A DNA stretch of 64,000 nucleotides from assembly GCA_015501585.1 (NCBI GenBank), contig JADNRY010000324.1, positions 1-64,000 on the forward strand, given 5' to 3'. A program made the translations under genes and the position numbers. The stretch comes from Rhodocollybia butyracea. Taxonomy: Eukaryota > Basidiomycota > Agaricomycetes > Agaricales > Omphalotaceae. Below the pieces are notes generated by a model. The model had not been told where the DNA came from and made no database searches. It worked only from the letters and a program-made list of their open reading frames with translations. Positions 11,682-22,987 of this stretch are shown one piece after another (position 1 is the first letter of the stretch; every line of letters begins with the position of its first letter).

Positions 11682-11864
11682 GCCTTTGTGTTGCCTGCTT
11701 GTTGCAGCAGCTTGTAATCTATCTGTAGTCTATCTGTAGCCTAGCTGTACCCTTGACGGAATCTATCTGTAGCCTATTTGTAGCCTCCGAGTAGCATATC
11801 TGTAGCCCATCCATAGCCTATCTGTGCCCCGGGTGTTGCCTACTTTTAATCTATCTGTAGCCTA

Positions 11865-12201
11865 TAAAGATGGACACAAGTCCAGCTCTTTACAGGTGAC
11901 CCACTTGGTTTAACCTGTGGAAATACCCGCCTGACCTGGATCCGGCTGATCCAGGTACCTGTTCCCACAGGTGCGGGTCAGGTCACAGGTCAGCCCTTGG
12001 GGATTTTCAGACCTATAAAGTATATTTTTAAGTACAAATACCTACAAATACCTGCAGGTTGACCTGCATGGCCCGGATCCGGCGGATCCAGATACCCGTT
12101 TCCCACGGGTCCGGGTCAGGTCACAGGTTGTGTTTTTTTGGGTGCAGGTACCTGTGCAGCAGGTCCGGGTTTACCGGGATCTGGACTCGTGTCCATCCCT
12201 A
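11865..12201. mobile_element. hAT-like MITE, GATGGACAC family (337 bp)
   Basis: The ends are inverted (TAAAGATGGACACAAGTCC and GGACTCGTGTCCATCCCTA) and the flanks are gtagccta on both sides, an 8-bp target duplication, though the array itself supplies such words. Inside, a ~90-bp unit containing GATCCGGCGGATCCAG and GGGTCAGGTCACAGG occurs twice. There is no ORF. Relatives lie at 10685 (truncated), 19595, 32318, 42506 and 48445. Confidence 0.78.
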
Positions 12202-12529
12202 GTAGCCTATCTGTAGCCTTGGTGTAACCTATCTGTTGCCTATTTGTAGACCATCCTCCTTGTGTTTCCTGCTTGTAATCTATTTGTAGTCTTTGAACCC
12301 TTTATCAGTAGCCTCTCTGTAGCCCCTCCATACCCTATCTGCACCCCTGGTGCTGCCTACTTGTAATCTATCTGCGGTCTATCTATAGTCCATCTGTAGC
12401 CTTGTTGTAGCCTATCTGTAGCCCATCCACAGCCTATTTGTATCCCTGGTGTTGCCTATATGTAATCTACTTGTGCCTGGTTGTAATCTATCTGCATTGC
12501 CTACTGGTAATCTACTGTACCATTTCAGG

Positions 12530-12706
12530 CAGTTCGTAAGTCATGGGTCACAAGGGACCCAGATTGTCTGAAAGGTCACACCTGTTCACAGATATTTGAG
12601 GGACCTTACAAAAAAAAAAATTGAGTTGCCAGTGCTACATGTACAAAAGAATTTTCTAGCACCTGCGGCGCACTACAAAGTTTCATAGTGGTCACACCTA
12701 CAATTG
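12530..12706. mobile_element. Small element starting CTGTACCATTTCA
   Basis: The left end CTGTACCATTTCAGGCAG matches the left end of the 150-bp TA-flanked MITE at 35760, then diverges. An A-run lies at 12610. The right end merges back into the satellite at ~12707 and no matching inverted end is visible, so it may be a truncated or composite copy. Confidence 0.4.
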
Positions 12707-13879
12707 GCTATCTGTAGACCATCCATAGCCTTGGTGTAACTTATCTGTTGCCTATTTGTTACCTCCAAGTAGCCTATCTGTAGACCATCCATAGCCTATT
12801 TTTACCCCTGGTGTTGCCCACTTGTAATCTATCTGCAGCCTATCTATAGTCTAATCATTGCCTTGGTATTGCCTGGGGTAATCAATCTGTAGTCTATCTG
12901 TAACATATTTGTAGCCTCAGAGTAGCCTATCTGTAGAGCATCCATAGCATATTTGTAGCCTATCTGTACCCTTCATGTAGCCTATTTATACCCTACTCAT
13001 AGCCTTGCCTATCTATAGTCTATTTGTAGCCTTGGTGTCACCTGTCTGTTGCATATTTGAAGCCTTGGAGAAGCCTATCTGAAACCTATCCATAGATTAT
13101 GTGTAGCCCTGCTGTTGCCTACTTGGAATCTATCTGCCAGAGCCTGTCTATAGCCTATTTGTAGCTTTGGTGTTGCCTCCTTGTAATCTATCTGTAGTCT
13201 ATCTGCAGCCTATTTGTAGCCTTAGAGTAGCCTATCTGTAGACCTTCCATAGACTATTTGTACCCTTGGTGTTGCCTCCTTGTAATCTATCTGTAACCTA
13301 TCTATAGTCTATTTGTAGCCTTGGTGTAACCTATTTATTGCTTATTTGTGGCCTTGGAGTAGCTTTCCTGTAGCCCATCCATGGCACACTTCAATGTACC
13401 CCTGGTCTTGCCTACTTGTAATCTATCTGTAGCCCATCTATAGCCTATTTGTAGCCTTGGTGATGCCTACTTGTAACCTATCTGTAGCCTATCTATAGTC
13501 CATTTATAGCCTTGGTGTCACCTATCTGTTGCATATTTGTTGCCTTTGAGTAGCCTATCTGTCACCCATCCATAGCTTATGTGTAGCCCTGGTGTTGCCT
13601 ACTTGTAATCTATCTGTAGCCTATCTGTAGCCTACCTGTGCCCTTGATGTAACCTATCTGTAGCCTCAGAGTAGCCTATCTGTATCCCTTCCATGGCCTA
13701 TGATCTGTACCCTGATGTTGCCTACTTGTACTCTATTTGTAGCCTATCTGTACCCTTCATGTAGCCTATCCATACCCTACTCATAGCCTTAGTGTTGCCT
13801 ATAGGCTGTAGCCTATTTGTAGCCTCAACATTGCCTCTCTGTGCCTTGGTGTAGCCTATCAATAGACTATCTGTACCCT

Positions 13880-15354
13880 CTTTGTAGTCTTGACTATATT
13901 TTACTTCAACATAATATTCTTGTTTCACTTCAATCTTATAACCATCCTATTTCTATTTATCTTCTCAAACTTTTCACATTCATTTCCCATTTTCTATACA
14001 TGCTCTTTCTTATTATTTTGATATGCCTTTAAATATTCTCCATGATATATCCCTCTTGTTTCCATAAGTCTTACTTCTCCAATATTAGACCCAGGTGAAC
14101 AATCTTGACATCATTAGCTATTCAAACTTCTCATAACATCCACATTTGCTCTTTGTATGTTTTCTGTCTGTTCATTCAAATGTCATGAAATAATGATCAA
14201 TACACCTGAAAGTGCAGTTGTCATAATCCATCAAAATCATCTTGATGCCTTTGTGCTGCCTATACCATAGCTTAACATAACTCTTTCACTATTTCTAGTG
14301 TTTGAGCTGCATGTTTTTTCAATAATGGTGCATCTTCATTCCAAACAGATAAGAAACTTCTAGGCACCAAATAGGTACAATAGTTCATACATTTATTCAC
14401 TGTATGTCAGTAATCATGACATTCATATTATGCTAATGACATACCTCATACTTTCTATATATCTTTACTAAAACCTGCAACATCTACAATGGATAAACAG
14501 GGACATTCACTTTTCATATACTCATTATAGTTTTATTATTCATAGCATAACTTACATAAACCAGCATTCCGTAGTATCAGCATTGCATTACTGAAGATTC
14601 ATAAAATTATGTGAAACATTATTTATCTTTAGTGTAATTCCAGCATATATTCTCCATGTTCTGCAATTAATAATGAAGATGTGTTTGCATGATTATGGCT
14701 CATTATAGGTAAAAAAACTGGAGTATAACCTGAGCAAAATTATAGCATATATATACCATTACTTTTTTGCATGTTGCTTATATATATTACAAGCAATGAA
14801 TGACATATAGGAGCTAGATATCTACATTTGCTAAACATATATATCTCACAATTATGGCACATTATATGTAAAAAATCAAAAATCTACTTCTCATAAGTTC
14901 AGCAAAATTTATAGCAGACATTTTACATAACTTTTCCATACATCTTACAATTAATAGAAAACATATATGCATTATTTATAGATGTTTGCTCAGCATACAT
15001 ATTTCATAATTCTTGCTCCTTATAAAGAAGAAACCAGAAAGCGGCTTCTCATAAGTTCAGCAAAATTATAGCAGATGTTTTGAATAATGTTTCTGTATGT
15101 CTTTTGTATGTAGCACCAGGAATGAGGGATATATAAGCATTATATATTGACTGGAAGCACTATGTTTCCACCATATGTTCAGGATGACTTTTTCCCCTTA
15201 TACATATTTAATTGTAGATCTATATGTCTCAGCTTTAACATGATTTTACAATGTTTTCAATGAAAGCATTAGAAAATATGTGAATCCCACTTGGTGAGAT
15301 TTTCACATTTGTTCAACATATATCATGGCAAATCACGTGAACCTGCATCCAGTG
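13880..15354. repeat. AT-rich tail of the satellite family, copy A
   Basis: About 1.47 kb of AT-rich DNA follows the array. The same sequence follows the array at 48890-50266 and, inverted and truncated, at 31218-32190. Copies A and C both stop at the same word, GCATCCAGTG, after which the flanks differ completely, so this is a defined boundary of the repeat. It contains no ORF of note and several TTATAGCA/CATAATTATGGC-type words. Confidence 0.85.
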
Positions 15355-15540
15355 TACAGTATGTACAGTATATAAGCTTGCATGTAGTACCATAGTACTC
15401 ATGCGTTTGCGAGGTATCTAATACCTTGTTCAACCGCACTAACTACTTGTGTTGGATCCCAGGACTGACCGCCTGATTGGACACTCATCGGATTCCCTAA
15501 CAGAAATCCCACAGACTCTGGTTTAGCTTAATCAATTAAT

Positions 15541-15939
15541 AGTGGTCTTGACATTACTCTCGTATCCGCGGCTTCTCCTCCTAGTGCAAAAAAGGCATCC
15601 GCCCCAAGTTCACCACTGGTCAAAGTGCCATCGTCGCCACGAACTCCTGGTATGTGTGGCCACCTATTGTCATCTCAGTTAATTTAAATACTGCCCATAG
15701 TTCGTAGAAATCCTAAAAGAGTCAGCTTCAGGCTCTCGGATACACCTAGAAAAATAATCCGATGTACCGAAAGTCTGACGCTCTCGAGATATGCTCAGTC
15801 TTTAGAGGATGAGGTGAAACGACTTCGTGCAGAGCTGGAGCTTATACATGCCCAGTTAAAGAGTTTTGGTTTGCAACTTATTGATACTTCAGAGCACACA
15901 GCTGCTGCCTTAGAAGTAATGGACCCAACATACTCATAG
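15541..15939 (+). CDS. Small coiled-coil protein, unknown (3' exons)
   Basis: Two exons are well supported. The first (about 15541-15649) reads SGLDITLVSAASPPSAKKAS and is Ser/Pro/Lys rich. A 51-nt intron (gtatgt donor at 15650, ccatag acceptor ending 15700) splits a Val codon. The second exon (15701-15939) reads ...RRNPKRVSFRLSDTP, then a heptad-like coiled coil (YAQSLEDEVKRLRAELELIH) and ends ...EVMDPTYS at TAG. Clean phase across the intron argues for a real gene. The 5' end is unclear: in-frame stops lie just upstream, so at least one earlier exon is needed. I do not recognise the family. A basic stretch before the coiled coil would suit a DNA- or scaffold-binding protein, but that is only inference. 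Confidence 0.5.
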
Positions 15940-16479
15940 TAGTAGGATGTATAATTTAGCATAATTCAAGTATTATTAGGCGTAATGATTATACCCGAAG
16001 TATATTGGAAGAAAATCTTAGGCGGTATGATTGGGTATGATTTGGTGTTTTGATTACGCCGGAAATGCAATTATACCCTTTACAAATGTGGAGAATTGCT
16101 GTTGCCAGCTTCAAAAATCCTCGAACTCCGACTCGTCAACACTACCAGGGTCAATTTCCAATATCTTGTAAATGTGACACATAACCGGTACCTGCTAAGC
16201 CAAAAAGCCCCGGCTCACGGCTTTGAATAACTCAGGCCAGGCCAAAAGTTGTCCCAGGCCAAGTGTCAGGGCCCGGCTTTTCACGGCCTGGATTGGCTCG
16301 GCTTGGCCCGGCCCACGGCTTTCAGGCCGAGCCGGCACATCACTAGTAGCTTATATAAGCTTTCGGTCGGCCGGTGTCTCAGCTTGGGTCTCAAAAAAAT
16401 TGACCTGATGTAACGGGTTCACAACCCGGGCCCCTTGGGTAGAAACTTGAAGGGCCTAAGCAAATATGAGATTTGTAAG
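15940..16479. other. Non-coding DNA with a GC-rich inverted block
   Basis: No gene. From 16190 to 16380 words such as CGGCTTGGCCCGGCCC and GGCCAGGCC recur in both orientations. From 16335 to 16445 the DNA matches the ends of an element also seen at 23535 and 24500 (CTTTCGGTCGGCCGGTGTCT, then A-run, then GGGGCCCGGG on the minus strand), so one terminus of that family is here. Confidence 0.5.
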
Positions 16480-18323
16480 TTATATCATGTTCTCTACAAG
16501 GCTACCATTCAAAATTCGATTCTGATATTTATAGTTAATGCACGGTACTAAATCAAAGCAAGCTAGGCTTACTGATTTTGTGTCCTCAGAGTTGTATGCA
16601 GTTAACATTGTTGTGCCAGTTCCGTTAGGCACGGTCGATAGCCCAGCTAGGTGAATTGAGTTCCATGCCCTCTCAGAATCATGTGCAGTCTGCTTTATAT
16701 GTTGTCGAGTATTGAGCCTGACAAAAACTGTGAGTATAACTATTAACATCATATGTTTCAGAGGCTCCTCACGTTGCGAGCATACTGTTCAGATACACTA
16801 TAAGACGGTATTTGATCTAAGTCACCCGATTATGATTGGAACAGTGTACCACGCACATTTACTACTAGTCATAAGGCCTAGCAAGTAGTAGAATGTTCCA
16901 GGAAGTGCAAGAAACTAAGAGTCGGCCACACAGTGAGTTCTAGATAGATTTTTTGGAGAGTATTTCAAAGCGTAGTTTACATACCAAGGTCATATTAACT
17001 GCGGCACCCAGGGTAGTGAATGCACCGCGATTAACAGCGATGACTGTCAGCTTTTGTAAAAGTGTATTGGTGCTGTTACATTTAATGTAAACCTTAATCT
17101 GCGATAATCCCAGAAGAAGGACATACCTGTCCATTCCAGTTCTTTTGCTTCTGAGAGTTAAATATAACGCAATGGTAATCACAGCATCACATGACAAGGT
17201 CGCAGCGCTTTGAAATATTAATGCTGGCTAAAATAATAGGTTAAGTTTCAATAAAATAGATGTATGAGTATGCTCCACCAGACCTTTGTGGCTTCTATCT
17301 TGAGGAGAGTGCCAAGGACGGTGCTAATTTGCAGAGTGTAAGCGTTGATCATGTTTACTAATCACTTACATATTAATTGTCTGGGCTATCAACAACATCA
17401 AGATGTTGCCAGCTCTAGATACTGTAAAACATACCTAATCCAGCTCCTATTTGAGCCAGAGCTAATGCCATCTGTGACATGAGGTTATGATCTTATAGAA
17501 TTTGAATAGTATGAGAAAGTATATACAATTAACAGAGTCACTTTTTTCTGTTTCTTGTTCACTACCCGCGAAGTTAATATGGTTCCGGACAGAATAGGGA
17601 CTTGGACAAACGGAGGAAAAGACACCATGCAAAATAGCTGTATTATTGAGGAAGTGAGCCCACTAGAGACATGTAAAGCCATTAAACTCACCTTTGAACA
17701 ATGAAAGCAGACAGATACTGGAACACTATGGAGTTAATCTTGCACAATCATACATTACCGCGTACTTACGCCTGCCAGGAGCTGTGCCTTTTATCTGTGA
17801 ATCACAATTACAAGACCTCAGTAGAATTAAGCACCTACCGAATCTAACCTGGAAGTTTGGGTCATTTAGAGCCCCGGTGAAATGATACAGAGTGATACAC
17901 CATACCATGTAACCATAAATATTGTCGAGGCATTTCCAAAGTTGTTTACAAATGAATTATATGTCGAGGCAAACAAAAATGATATGTGTAGCGTCTCAAG
18001 TAGTCTTCGATAAAGTATAATTCTTGTTTGACTTTGAAGCAAAGCTGAGCACACTTACATCAAGGCAACTACCTATTTAACCCAGCAATGAATATGGATG
18101 AAAGATTCCAAACATCTGCTGATGGGCATACCGTCAGTCTCACACCCCAATGGTCACTGGAGTACCAATGAAAGTACAACCAGGTTTGCAAAAGTCCCAC
18201 ACCATATAGGCTGTCATATATTGTGAGTGTACATTGCTCCATTTGGACCATGAAGACTTACATAGTTGCAAACCACACTGAAACAAGCCAAGCACCATAC
18301 GTGGGAGCCAGGGGGCTAACCAT
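16480..18323 (-). CDS. DUF6534-family integral membrane protein, multi-exon
   Basis: The start is the ATG at 18323-18321 (MVSPLAPTYGAWLVSVWF). Exon 1 (18323-18262) ends at a gtaagt donor. Exon 2 (18210-18132) reads ILYGVGLLQTWLYFHWYSSD and keeps frame. The next exons read VVAL then ILLETLHISFLFASTYNSFV with NFGN, and GLTSSIIQLF. Further down come AQIGAGLG, VLGTLLKIEATK, CDAVITIALYLTLRSKRTGM, then NTLLQKLTVIAVNRGAFTTL and a short C-terminus with LNTRQHI. This order (YG..LLQTY, LDTLH, NFGN, GLTSSIIQLFF, CD..IT..L, LI..AVNRG, LN.R) is the signature of the seven-helix DUF6534 family of Agaricomycetes. Its biochemical role is unknown; it is placed in membranes by hydrophobic segments. About eight exons are implied and I saw no inactivating change in the blocks checked; the last exon borders are uncertain. 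Confidence 0.75.
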
Positions 18324-19594
18324 GACAAGAACAATAGGATTGTAGAATTAGTTGTCCCCCACAGCACAGTACATTGGCCCTATAAAGGCCCTTTCTGGAT
18401 CAAATTTACTATTGATTTTTGAAGCATTGATTCGTGAGCTTCTGATGACAATTATACACCAAGAGTCTATTTTTAAAGATAATATAGGCACGGCAGAGTC
18501 CACGCTGGTGGGAGATAGATCACTGCTTTCATCTGAACTTCTGACCCATGAGCTCCACAGATCTGATAGTAAGTTTAGGCATCATCAAAAGTGGGAAGCA
18601 GGTAGTGCTCAGATCAGCAAAACCTGGATGCACGGGAAGCTACTTTCCGGCACCGTACAGCTCTGGAAACGGCTGTTGCCTGACAATTGCTCCAGCTCAC
18701 CCACGATTTGCTGATAGGTTGTATTTGGAGAATGTAGCTGTCGCAGTTGTACACCCTAGTGACATATCACAATCATGGTTAGAGACTCATATGTGTATCC
18801 ATTGCATTGTCTTCATCAGGTAGTATCTGCATATAGTTTACACATGGAGTAATGTCACATTCAAGCCATGCTAAGTCCAGTTAGATTGCTAAATATGTTG
18901 TATTTTGGTTCGGGAATACAGTGAGTTTCCAATCAAGGAGTCATCCAATACAGAAAATTAAGTGTGGTTGAACAAGGTATTAGATACCTCATAAACACAT
19001 GAGTACTACGGTACTACGTAGATACTAACTTATATATTGTACATATTGTACATATTGTATGATATTTCTAATACAATGAGTAAGTAACATACAATCATAC
19101 CGATCCGGCTGCGGAGTTGATATATTGGCAAATATACATCAAAATAACCATGTACTCGTACTTGTCACCTGTCAAGGGGAGGACGCAGCCTGAACCTATG
19201 ATATAAACTAATTAGTCAGTGTCTTGATTGCATCCTTGAATCTGACATGTAAATATGTAAATAGTGGTTTATTCTATTTGGTCAGCCATCCTGGACACGC
19301 CCGAAAATCAGGATCAACGGCCAATTAAATATTTATGTAAAAGGCCATCAACAGGTGTTTGAGCGCTCCGCGTGCGTGATATTTCTTCTGCGTTGCATTT
19401 ACTAACAACCCGCTCAACACTCAGATGCGCGCGCTGCCATAGAATATAGTTTCCTCTTGGAATTAAATCAATAGTATTTCTTTATATTGTTTGAGCCACT
19501 ATATACAATTACAATCAATTTGAGAAGTGATTCTGTTGGACACTGGACGTTGAGTTGCATTGAGTCATTGACTGTGCAATGCCTTGTATTATTT

Positions 19595-20276
19595 TAAGGG
19601 TGGACACGAGTCCCCGGTAAACTGGGACCTGAAAATGTGACCTGTGGCCTGACTAGGACTTGTGGGAACAGGTACAGGATCTAGCGGGTCCGTTTCAGCG
19701 GGTATTCCCACAAGTTGACCGGAAGGTACCTACCAGAGATTTGCACTTGTAAAATGTAAATACTAGGTATAATAAACAAATTAATATGAAAGCCCCAAAA
19801 ATAATCTATAATATCTGTGTTTTGGGCCCAGAGCTTTACCCATCTCTACCCTCTGGTTGGAGTCTGGTGTGATATTGTCCCCCCACATTTGGAGGATGAG
19901 GATAGCTTGTATCAGAGTTTTTGAACAGGAACCCTTTTCAAAACCTTGACCTGTGACTTGTTGGTGACCCGTGGGAAACTTGAAGTACTGTATCTTTTCG
20001 ACCATAAGTTTGCGGGGTGTTACGTGTTATGCTGCGAACTCACTTTTTTTTCAGTTTGTTTACCATATATGGTAAGGCCGGCGAAGCCGGCCGCAAAAAA
20101 TTACTATATTATATGAATTGCAAGAGTGCTTAGTTCGTGGGGGTGCCGTTACGCGTTATGCGAACATCTGGTCGAAAAGATACAGTATTTTGACTCGTGA
20201 GTCAGATACTTGCAAGTATTCCCATGGGTCTTACTTGCAAGTACCTGTGTAAGAACTGGACTCGTGTCCATCTTTA
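19595..20276. mobile_element. GATGGACAC-family MITE with a nested insertion
   Basis: Outer ends TAAGGGTGGACACGAGTCC and GGACTCGTGTCCATCTTTA are inverted. The interior shows the family words (GTGACCTGTGG, GGTACAGGATC). It is interrupted by the 198-bp TA-flanked element at 19988-20185. No target duplication is visible at its outer ends. Confidence 0.6.
19988..20185. mobile_element. Tc1/mariner-like MITE (198 bp) with perfect TIRs
   Basis: Perfect 17-bp inverted ends CTGTATCTTTTCGACCA and TGGTCGAAAAGATACAG are flanked by TA on both sides (19986-19987, 20186-20187), as expected of the Tc1/mariner superfamily. The centre holds two adjacent palindromes: TACCATATATGGTA at 20061 and GGCCGGCGAAGCCGGCC at 20076. 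There is no ORF; it is non-autonomous. Confidence 0.85.
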
Positions 20277-21643
20277 CTTCTCAGGCTCCTCTGGACCAGT
20301 CTATGGTTCATTCCAGGTTTTGCAGATGAGTTCACTCCACATAAGCTGACTCACAAGTGTTGATTCTTCTTTGTTACCTTAAAGGAGTTCCAGTCGAAGC
20401 CTCCATTGTCACAGTCGTTAGTATTCGAACTGGCAACTTTAGTCCTTGGAAGTTTTGTCGGAATCGAAACTCATTTGATTTGATAGGTTTGACTTTCAGA
20501 TCACAGACGAAAGTACCAAGTCCTAACAGAATAAGAGACAAGTACTAAAAAAACTATCCAGTTGCTCTAAATCACAACATGACCTTTCAGTATTTTGGCT
20601 ATAAGAAGTCTTAGTTCTCAGAGCGCTCTATTTCTCAGGTCAAAACCCTGGCGGGTTTTTGCAGATGCTGTGTCATGCTTATCATTCAAAAATACTTCCC
20701 CACTTAGGAGAGTACTCTGACCTGCATGAATGTTAGAATGTATAGGTCCATCAGGAAAAGTGTTTTTTTCCTAGGGGACCCAGGGTGGCCTAAGGAGACC
20801 TAGGTGAGCTATGAATCCTATGGCATCCTAGGATTTGGCACTTGTCTTAAGGGACTCACAGCATCCCAGGATTTCCCAGGATCTCCTAGGATATCCTAGG
20901 ATACCTCAGGACAATTCCAGGACAACTTCAGGAAAACCAGGGAAAACTCAGGAAAACACAGTTTTGCCCTGGTATTCATAGGACTTCCTTGCTCAGTTAC
21001 ATAGATTTAGCTTCCACTACTGACTGGGCCAAGAAATAATGTTACAGTGCCGGTGCTTATTAATGCAAAGTCCTTATATGTCTCTCAAAATCAAAGTAAA
21101 TTCTTATGTCCAAGTTGTGTAAATAATATAGTATCTCAAGAATCTGATGCACATTTCCATATACTTGGATTATGGCAATATACTAAGACTATTTTATTGA
21201 ATATTGCAAGAATCTTGAGATCCACCCAGAAATAAACAAGGGGAAATGTAAATTAGGAGAGAATTGTCATTGTACGCCAGTGCCCCTTTAAAAACAGACT
21301 AAGTAGGCCGCCCTTCACTTCTTTTGAATTGGGTGTCTCCTCCCTGAGATATGGGCCTGCAGAAAATTTCCAGTTTCTGGCAATATTAATAGAATTACCA
21401 TATTTGGTAATGCTTTGAGTTTTTTATTAGAGTCTTTCCATACCATAGATTATTTTCACAATTCGGACCTAATGATTTCATGTAAAAGCAAATTCTGGGT
21501 AAATCTACTATGGCATTGCATAATTAAGCGCTGCCACTGTATGTCTGAGCTGTTCACAGCTCACATGCTGACCAGGGCTTGTCACAGGTCACAGGCCATG
21601 AACAAATGCTGAAAATGTTACAGTATCTCTACCCTACTAATAC

Positions 21644-22987
21644 TCACACTCCTGGAATCAAGACAGCGCGGAACTTAGTTTGACCTCTTTGCATCTTTGC
21701 AAATGCTTCATTGACTTGCTCCAGTGTAAATCTGAATGGAAGCGTGAGTACTTATAACCAGACACCTCAAGGATGACATACTTTTCAATCATTGAGACAA
21801 TATTGTTCTTCTGGGCAAATTCAATTGCTTCCTCGGTATCCCTAGCATGACCTGCAGGCCAGCCTTGATAGTAATGCGTTTTGGCATTATTGCCATGGTG
21901 CTGAATGTGAGCTTTGCTACTGAAGATATTCTCAGCCAACTCTCAGTGCAACCTAGATAGACATTGGCCTCACCAGCAACATTGAGCATGGTGCCACTGG
22001 CTTTCAGTCCTCCAAGCAGCGTGACAATAGCTTCGCCGTCAGGGCGGTGGCAAGAATAACTTTTGCACCGCCGAGTTTCATTAACTCTTCGACTTGGTTG
22101 ACTTCAGATCCGTTGAGGTAGATATCGGCACCGAGCTTTATAGCCAACTCCTTTTTGGCGTCTGATTGGGAAAGTGCGACGACCTTGAAGCCCATCTGTT
22201 TCGCATACTGGAGACCAAGGTGACCAACACCTGAATGAAGCCGAGTCAGAAAAAAGACTATTAATGTGGTGTTCTGATGGTCAACTCACCCCGAGGCCTA
22301 GAACAGCAACAATATCACCCCTTTTAAGCCCTCAACATTCCGGAGAGCATTGAAGGTGGTGATACCCGCACAAAGAAGGGGAGCGGCCTCAGCAGGATCA
22401 AGACTGTCAGGAACAAGCAAAACAGCCTCGGTACGCAGAATGACATATTCAGCGTAACCGCCGTCTTGGGTGACACTGGCAGATGATTACTTATTGTACT
22501 TATCTTCGGCAATTAGACAAATTATTCACCCGTTTATAGCTTCATTGGAGCATGTGATAAAGTCCCCTCCTTGCAAGAGCCACAGCTGTGACAGTGTCCA
22601 CCGTGCCAGCCGGAGCCGACGCGGTCGCCTACCTTCCAGCGAGTCTCACAATCGGGAACTGCGACAACATCTCCAACAATCTCATGACCTGCTACACGGG
22701 GAAGAGGACTTACGCCAAGCTTGACCAGGCTATCACTGGTGGTAGAGATTCATTAGACGAGAGTCTCATTGACGATGATGACGGCTCACCTGTGACATAC
22801 ACCACATGCAAGCACTTTTACAAGAATACTCCCAGCTGTAGGCGCCTGATGAATGGTCAGTTTTCAATTCCAAACAGTTCGAAACCCTTGGGGTATGGCG
22901 CACTACTAAAGGCTTTTCAACGATCTCAAAATTCCCGCCAGCATGGTGGACTACTGCGGCTTTGTAGGTTTTGGGGAGAGACAACAT
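21644..22987 (-). pseudogene. Zinc-dependent alcohol dehydrogenase (MDR family), frameshifted
   Basis: The ATG at 22987 begins MLSLPKTYKAAVVHHAGGNF, typical of fungal NAD(P)-dependent zinc alcohol dehydrogenases. Introns of ~60 nt separate the exons. The catalytic-zinc motif CGVCH ends exon 2. Exon 3 holds PRVAGHEIVGDVVAVPDC and the structural zinc cluster region GHCHSCGSCKEG. Then come QDGGYAEYVILRTEAVLL, PAEAAPLLCAGITTFNALRN, the Rossmann part (GVGHLGLQYAKQMGFKVVAL, KLGADIYLNG), GWPAGHARDTEEAIEFAQKN and the C-terminus ending RAVLIPGV at TGA 21646-21644. Three places need a missing base: after CKEG (~22570), after EGLKR (~22320) and at VILATA (~22055), each in or beside a G, A/G or C run. 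As printed it cannot give a full enzyme. The intact form would oxidise alcohols or reduce aldehydes in the cytosol. Assembly error is a real alternative to decay. Confidence 0.82.

Larger units (their letters stand above)
10441..13880 (+). repeat. 11-bp-monomer satellite array A
   Basis: The DNA is built of 11-bp units whose consensus is TAGCCTATCTG, with recurring variants TAGCCTATTTG, TAGCCTTGGAG, TAGACCATCCA, TACCCCTGGTG, TTGCCTACTTG, TAATCTATCTG and TAGTCTATTTG. These follow a preferred order of about twelve units (~132 bp), a higher-order repeat. The phase is kept over long stretches, for example 12707-13880. Insertions within the array are a solo LTR (10838-11681), a MITE (11865-12201), a truncated copy of the same MITE (10685-10785) and a 170-bp element at ~12530-12705. 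No coding role is supported. Confidence 0.93.
15354..19051. other. Gene pair bounded by ~90-bp inverted sequences
   Basis: The sequence at 15354-15440 reappears inverted at 18961-19051 with about 80-85% identity. Shared words are GAGGTATCTAATACCTTG and TAGTACTCATG. Between the two lie a plus-strand coiled-coil ORF and a minus-strand DUF6534 gene, converging. The left copy touches the exact end of the AT-rich satellite tail. It could be a transposon with terminal inverted repeats carrying genes, or two solo LTR or MITE pieces in opposite orientation; no transposase and no target duplication were seen. Confidence 0.5.
18324..21643. other. Intergenic region with nested small elements
   Basis: No supported gene. 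18324-18960 has short ORFs without recognisable content. 19052-19594 is AT-rich. 20277-20750 and 21000-21640 show nothing I can name. 20750-20990 resembles the left part of the palindromic element at 53756 (ATCAGGAAAAG, CCTATGGCATCCTAGGA), followed by many TCCTAGGA/TCCCAGGA words, so it is a decayed relative. Confidence 0.55.

Noticed and set aside
12605..12625. SINE tail suggested by an A run
   Set aside because: The left end matches the CTGTACCATTT MITE family and no pol III boxes or repeated 3' tail were seen.
12707..13880. CRISPR-like repetition
   Set aside because: The units are contiguous 11-mers without unique spacers, in a eukaryote. This is a satellite.
15340..15354. Helitron 3' end at the satellite tail boundary
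   Set aside because: There is no CTRR terminus with an upstream hairpin at GCATCCAGTG, so the mechanism is left open.
21047..21235. 62-aa ORF in the 21-kb spacer
   Set aside because: AT-rich, no motif, no splice or context support.
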